This document shows, piece by piece, positions 61,203-64,000 of a DNA stretch of 64,000 bases. The notes beneath the pieces are model-generated. The model was not told where the DNA came from. It saw nothing but the letters and a program-made list of their open reading frames with translations, and made no database searches. Each line of letters opens with the position of its first letter. Position 1 is the stretch's first letter. Position numbers and translations under genes: made by a program. The DNA comes from Bartonella vinsonii subsp. arupensis OK-94-513 (lineage in GTDB: Bacteria > Pseudomonadota > Alphaproteobacteria > Rhizobiales > Rhizobiaceae), in contig NZ_JH725038.1 in assembly GCF_000278235.1 (NCBI RefSeq), positions 18,299 to 82,298 on the forward strand, given 5' to 3'.

Positions 61203-62606
61203 ATGAAGGAAAACGGTGAGAGTGAGCGGATTGCTAAAAGATTAGCGCGTGCTGGTGTTGCCTCGCGTCGTGATGCAGAAATGATGATTTCTGCGGGTCG
61301 TGTTGTTGTTAATGGTAAAGTTGTGACGACTCCTGCTTTTAATGTTACCCGCTCTGATGTGATTAAAGTTGATGGCAAACCTTTATCTCCTATAGAGCGA
61401 ACGCGGTTATGGCTCTACCACAAGCCGGCGGGTCTTGTCACCACGAACCGTGATCCTGAAGGGAGGCCAACAGTTTTTAGCAATTTGCCGAAAGGGATGC
61501 CTCGTGTTCTTTCTGTGGGTAGGCTTGACATTAACACGGAAGGGCTTTTGTTGTTAACCAATGACGGTGGTTTAGCACGTGTATTAGAGCTTCCTGTAAC
61601 GGGATGGGTCCGCAAATATCGGGTTCGTGCTCATGGAAGAGTTAAACAAAGTGCTCTTGATAATCTTAAAAATGGCATTGCGATTGATGGTATTTTTTAT
61701 GGTTCGATTGAAGCATCGATTGAACGTGAACAAGGGTCGAATCTATGGCTTTCTTTAGCTTTGCGTGAAGGAAAAAATCGTGAAATAAAAAATGTTCTTG
61801 GTGCATTGGGATTATCGGTTAATCGTTTAATTCGTATATCTTATGGTCCATTTCAGCTCTCTGATTTGGAAGAGGGAGCAGTTCGCGAGATAAAAGGTCG
61901 AATGTTACGTGATCAATTGGGTGAGCGTTTAATTATGCAAGCCAATGCAGATTTTGATTCTCCTATTCTGAAGCCCTTTTCAAATTCTGCGGTTGTTGCA
62001 GAAAAACAAAGTGAGAAAGATCTTGTTGTCACCAAGGGGAATTGGATTTTTTCGAGTGGAAGAGATGTGCAACGTAAGCTACGAGGCGGTTCTGTGAAGC
62101 ATGATCAAACACGATTGGGGACAAAATCTGATGAGAAATTTACGTGTAAGGATAAGAGCGAGGAGCGAAAAGCAGAACGTATTTTGCCTCGTTCGCGCCG
62201 TTCTAATGTTTGGATGGCTCCTGGTGCACGCCCAAACAGTGGGCGTAAGAAGCCTTTTTACAGTGAAAATACCTCTCATGATCATAAAAGCAATTTAGGA
62301 GGTAAAAGAGCTTTCTATAAAGGTAAGAAAAAGCCAGCAGAGGTTCAGCTGGCCAAAGAGAAGAGCGTTCGTTTTGATCAAAAACGTGGTAAAAAACCTT
62401 ATGGTGAGGAGCGTGTTGGTGGCAAGAAGGAGCGTTTTTTAAAGAAAGAAGAAAAGGTTGTGAAAGGCAATTATGATGAACGTTCTTTTGAGAATAAGCG
62501 TAGGGCTAAAACATTTGATGGTTCCATGAAAAAATCTAAAGCGTATAGTAGTGATGCAAAAACAGCCAAAAGATTTGGAGGACCACGTGCGGATCGTCGG
62601 CGGTAA
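61203..62606 (+). CDS. RluB/RsuA-family pseudouridine synthase with basic tail
   Basis: Probable 23S rRNA pseudouridine synthase. An S4 RNA-binding domain (about residues 8-55) is followed by the catalytic domain with nucleophile Asp109 in [19 protein letters not shown]. From about residue 255 to 467 the protein is a highly charged, Lys/Arg/Gly-rich tail with repeated GGKR/KKPF-like pieces, probably disordered and RNA-binding. Such tails are common in alphaproteobacterial RluB. ATG at 61203. Its end overlaps rsmD by 20 nt. Confidence 0.93.
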   Translation: MKENGESERIAKRLARAGVASRRDAEMMISAGRVVVNGKVVTTPAFNVTRSDVIKVDGKPLSPIERTRLWLYHKPAGLVTTNRDPEGRPTVFSNLPKGMPRVLSVGRLDINTEGLLLLTNDGGLARVLELPVTGWVRKYRVRAHGRVKQSALDNLKNGIAIDGIFYGSIEASIEREQGSNLWLSLALREGKNREIKNVLGALGLSVNRLIRISYGPFQLSDLEEGAVREIKGRMLRDQLGERLIMQANADFDSPILKPFSNSAVVAEKQSEKDLVVTKGNWIFSSGRDVQRKLRGGSVKHDQTRLGTKSDEKFTCKDKSEERKAERILPRSRRSNVWMAPGARPNSGRKKPFYSENTSHDHKSNLGGKRAFYKGKKKPAEVQLAKEKSVRFDQKRGKKPYGEERVGGKKERFLKKEEKVVKGNYDERSFENKRRAKTFDGSMKKSKAYSSDAKTAKRFGGPRADRRR

Positions 62607-63144
62607 GTTTGCCGGACGTGTTTTGTTTGCGCCTGTGGGGCAGTCAATTCGCCCAACGAGTGATCGTACGCGTGAAAGTCTTTTCAATATTCTTGCTAGT
62701 CGAGAAGAACAATTTTGGACCAATAAACGCATTCTGGATCTTTTTGCTGGTACGGGTGCTTTAGGTATAGAAGCTCTATCACGTGGTGCAAAAGCTGCGG
62801 TTTTTGTTGAAAATTCTGTTGAGGGACGTGGATTGCTTCAAAAAAATATTGAAACTTTTGAATTGCAATCGATTGGGCGTATTTTGCGTCGTGATGCAAC
62901 AAAACTAGGCAATATTGGGACAATGCTTCCATTTGATGTTATTTGCGCAGATCCTCCCTATGGCCATTGTTTAGGCGAGCGTGCTTTTGTGGAGGCTCTG
63001 AGAGGTGGGTGGGCAAAAGCTGAGACACTCTTTGTGCTCGAAGAAAAGAAAGATGCGATTATTCATTTACCTGATATCTTTTATCTCGATGATGAGCGTT
63101 TTTATGGTGAGACAGCAATACGTCTCTATAAACTGCGATCATAA
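62587..63144 (+). CDS. rsmD: 16S rRNA (guanine(966)-N2)-methyltransferase RsmD
   Basis: SAM-dependent methyltransferase for G966 of 16S rRNA. SAM motif [18 protein letters not shown] and catalytic DPPYGH are present. GTG at 62587 gives [11 protein letters not shown], the family start, and has GGAGG 5 nt upstream; a longer frame from 62551 is unsupported. At 185 aa it is full length. Overlap with the pseudouridine synthase gene suggests coupled translation, and both act on rRNA. Confidence 0.95.
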   Translation: MRIVGGKFAGRVLFAPVGQSIRPTSDRTRESLFNILASREEQFWTNKRILDLFAGTGALGIEALSRGAKAAVFVENSVEGRGLLQKNIETFELQSIGRILRRDATKLGNIGTMLPFDVICADPPYGHCLGERAFVEALRGGWAKAETLFVLEEKKDAIIHLPDIFYLDDERFYGETAIRLYKLRS

Positions 63145-63229
63145 CTTTAAACTTAAAAAAAATTCTTATTTTTATCTGATAGGATAAGAGAAATTATTCT
63201 ATAAATCTTTCACGGGGGGAGGAGATAGT

Positions 63230-64000
63230 GTGATTTGTGCAATCAACAATGCGGATATTTGCGATGCAATTTATGCTCTTCGCTTACGTCTTAAAATACT
63301 TGACCTCATTAGAAAAGCAAAATCCGGCCACACAGCTAGTAGCCTTTCCTGTATTGATTTTATTTATATTTTATACAAATATATTCTTCAAATAACTCCA
63401 ACGCGTATCCATGATAACAATCGCGACCGATATATTCAAAGTAAGGGACATGCAGTTGAAGCATTGTATATTGTATTATCAGAAATGGGTTATTTTGATC
63501 CTAAGCTTCTCGAGACTTATTTAAAATTTGGTTCAAATTTTATTGGACACGTAACCAAAAAAATTCCTGGTATTGAGCAAAGTACAGGTTCTCTCGGTCA
63601 TGGCTTGTCTCTTGGTGCAGGAATGGCTCTTTCTGGACAGCTTAATTCTCAATCCTACCGTGTTTTTGTGCTTCTTGGTGATGGAGAAATGACAGAGGGA
63701 TCTGTCTGGGAGGCTATATTATTTGCAGCGCACTATAAACTCAGCAATCTTATCGCAGTTATCGATAGAAATCGGCTACAAATTACTGATACGACTGATG
63801 TTTTAATGAAAACAGAGCCCTTAGCAGATAAATTTACAAGTTTTGGCTGGCATGTGGTCGAAATTGATGGTCATGATATTACACAACTGAAAAAATCCTT
63901 AAGCTCTCCTCCATTTCATAAGGACAAACCAACAGCAATACTGATGAACACAATAAAGGGGGGTGGCATTTCCATTATGGAAAATTACATACGCTGGCAT
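63230..64000 (+). CDS. Transketolase-like protein, N-terminal (thiamin diphosphate) part, cut by window end
   Basis: Open from GTG 63230 (preceded by GGAGG) to the window edge, at least 257 codons. It matches the N-terminal domain of transketolases: IRKAKSGHTASSLS, IQSKGHAVEALY, GSLGHGLSLGAGMA, and the ThDP motif GDGEMTEGSVWEA...DRNRLQ. The divergence from canonical housekeeping transketolase (shorter start, SSLS in place of PGMP-type sequence) suggests the split N/C-subunit type. The C-terminal half is outside the window, so full or split form cannot be decided. Confidence 0.85.
   Translation, partial: MICAINNADICDAIYALRLRLKILDLIRKAKSGHTASSLSCIDFIYILYKYILQITPTRIHDNNRDRYIQSKGHAVEALYIVLSEMGYFDPKLLETYLKFGSNFIGHVTKKIPGIEQSTGSLGHGLSLGAGMALSGQLNSQSYRVFVLLGDGEMTEGSVWEAILFAAHYKLSNLIAVIDRNRLQITDTTDVLMKTEPLADKFTSFGWHVVEIDGHDITQLKKSLSSPPFHKDKPTAILMNTIKGGGISIMENYIRWH

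Noticed and set aside
1-64000. CRISPR arrays, insertion sequences, prophage genes, tRNA and rRNA genes
   Set aside because: I looked for regular spaced repeats, transposase motifs, terminal repeats and cloverleaf sequences and saw none.

Overview
The window looks like chromosomal DNA of a Bartonella species (Alphaproteobacteria, Rhizobiales). The sequence is AT-rich, the gene order is that of the rhizobial core genome, and four hemin-binding outer-membrane proteins of the Pap31/Hbp family, which is characteristic of Bartonella, lie in tandem at 51.6-56.5 kb. I cannot fix the species. Most of the window is housekeeping sequence. The accessory interest lies in the hbp array, one decayed transporter gene, a few small secreted proteins and a partial transketolase-like gene at the right edge.

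Layout. 0.1-5.4 kb: coaA and an L-asparaginase (both minus), hslVU (plus), and an RsmC-like methyltransferase. 5.4-19.6 kb: a long minus-strand run for translation and RNA metabolism, in transcription order metK-trmB, a terminator, then rimP-nusA-ylxR/L7Ae-infB-rbfA-truB, with rpsO-pnp further along; a divergent MFS exporter sits between rpsO and truB. 19.7-29.5 kb: more minus-strand genes, including an Xre regulator, lnt, a CorC/TlyC-like CBS protein, ybeY, phoH, miaB, rimI, tsaB, a YeiH-family membrane protein, recR and ybaB. 29.5-31.8 kb: dnaX and the SRP RNA gene ffs upstream of it. 32.6-35.7 kb: a small secreted protein, pheA-kdsB and a divergent membrane-anchored cytochrome c. 35.7-36.9 kb: non-coding sequence ending in the remains of a YejF-like ABC ATPase. 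36.9-38.7 kb: a MoeB/ThiF-like E1 enzyme and gshB. 38.8-44.2 kb: the phosphate operon pstSCAB-phoU, without phoB. 44.8-50.0 kb: a SleB-type hydrolase, an M29 aminopeptidase, mutM, an M20 peptidase and an RNase D-like exonuclease, closed by a strong terminator. 50.6-56.5 kb: a small secreted basic protein and the four hbp genes. 56.7-64 kb: ileS, a lipoprotein, tadA (minus), an RluB-type pseudouridine synthase, rsmD and a truncated transketolase N-terminal subunit.

How it fits together. The metK to pnp block couples SAM supply, tRNA and rRNA modification, transcription elongation, translation initiation, ribosome maturation and mRNA decay. hslVU is a protease, pst-phoU imports phosphate, and the hbp proteins probably bind heme at the surface. 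Each hbp gene carries a near-identical upstream element and a downstream hairpin, so the array reads as four self-contained cassettes. The upstream element matches in position and role the H-box described for B. quintana hbp genes. The last Hbp carries a large insert with Ala/Pro/Lys repeats followed by a histidine-rich tract, and is the most unusual protein in the window.

Limits. Functions are assigned by reading motifs and recalled family features; no database search was possible. Several starts were moved from the longest ORF to an internal start with a Shine-Dalgarno sequence, with reasons given in each entry.
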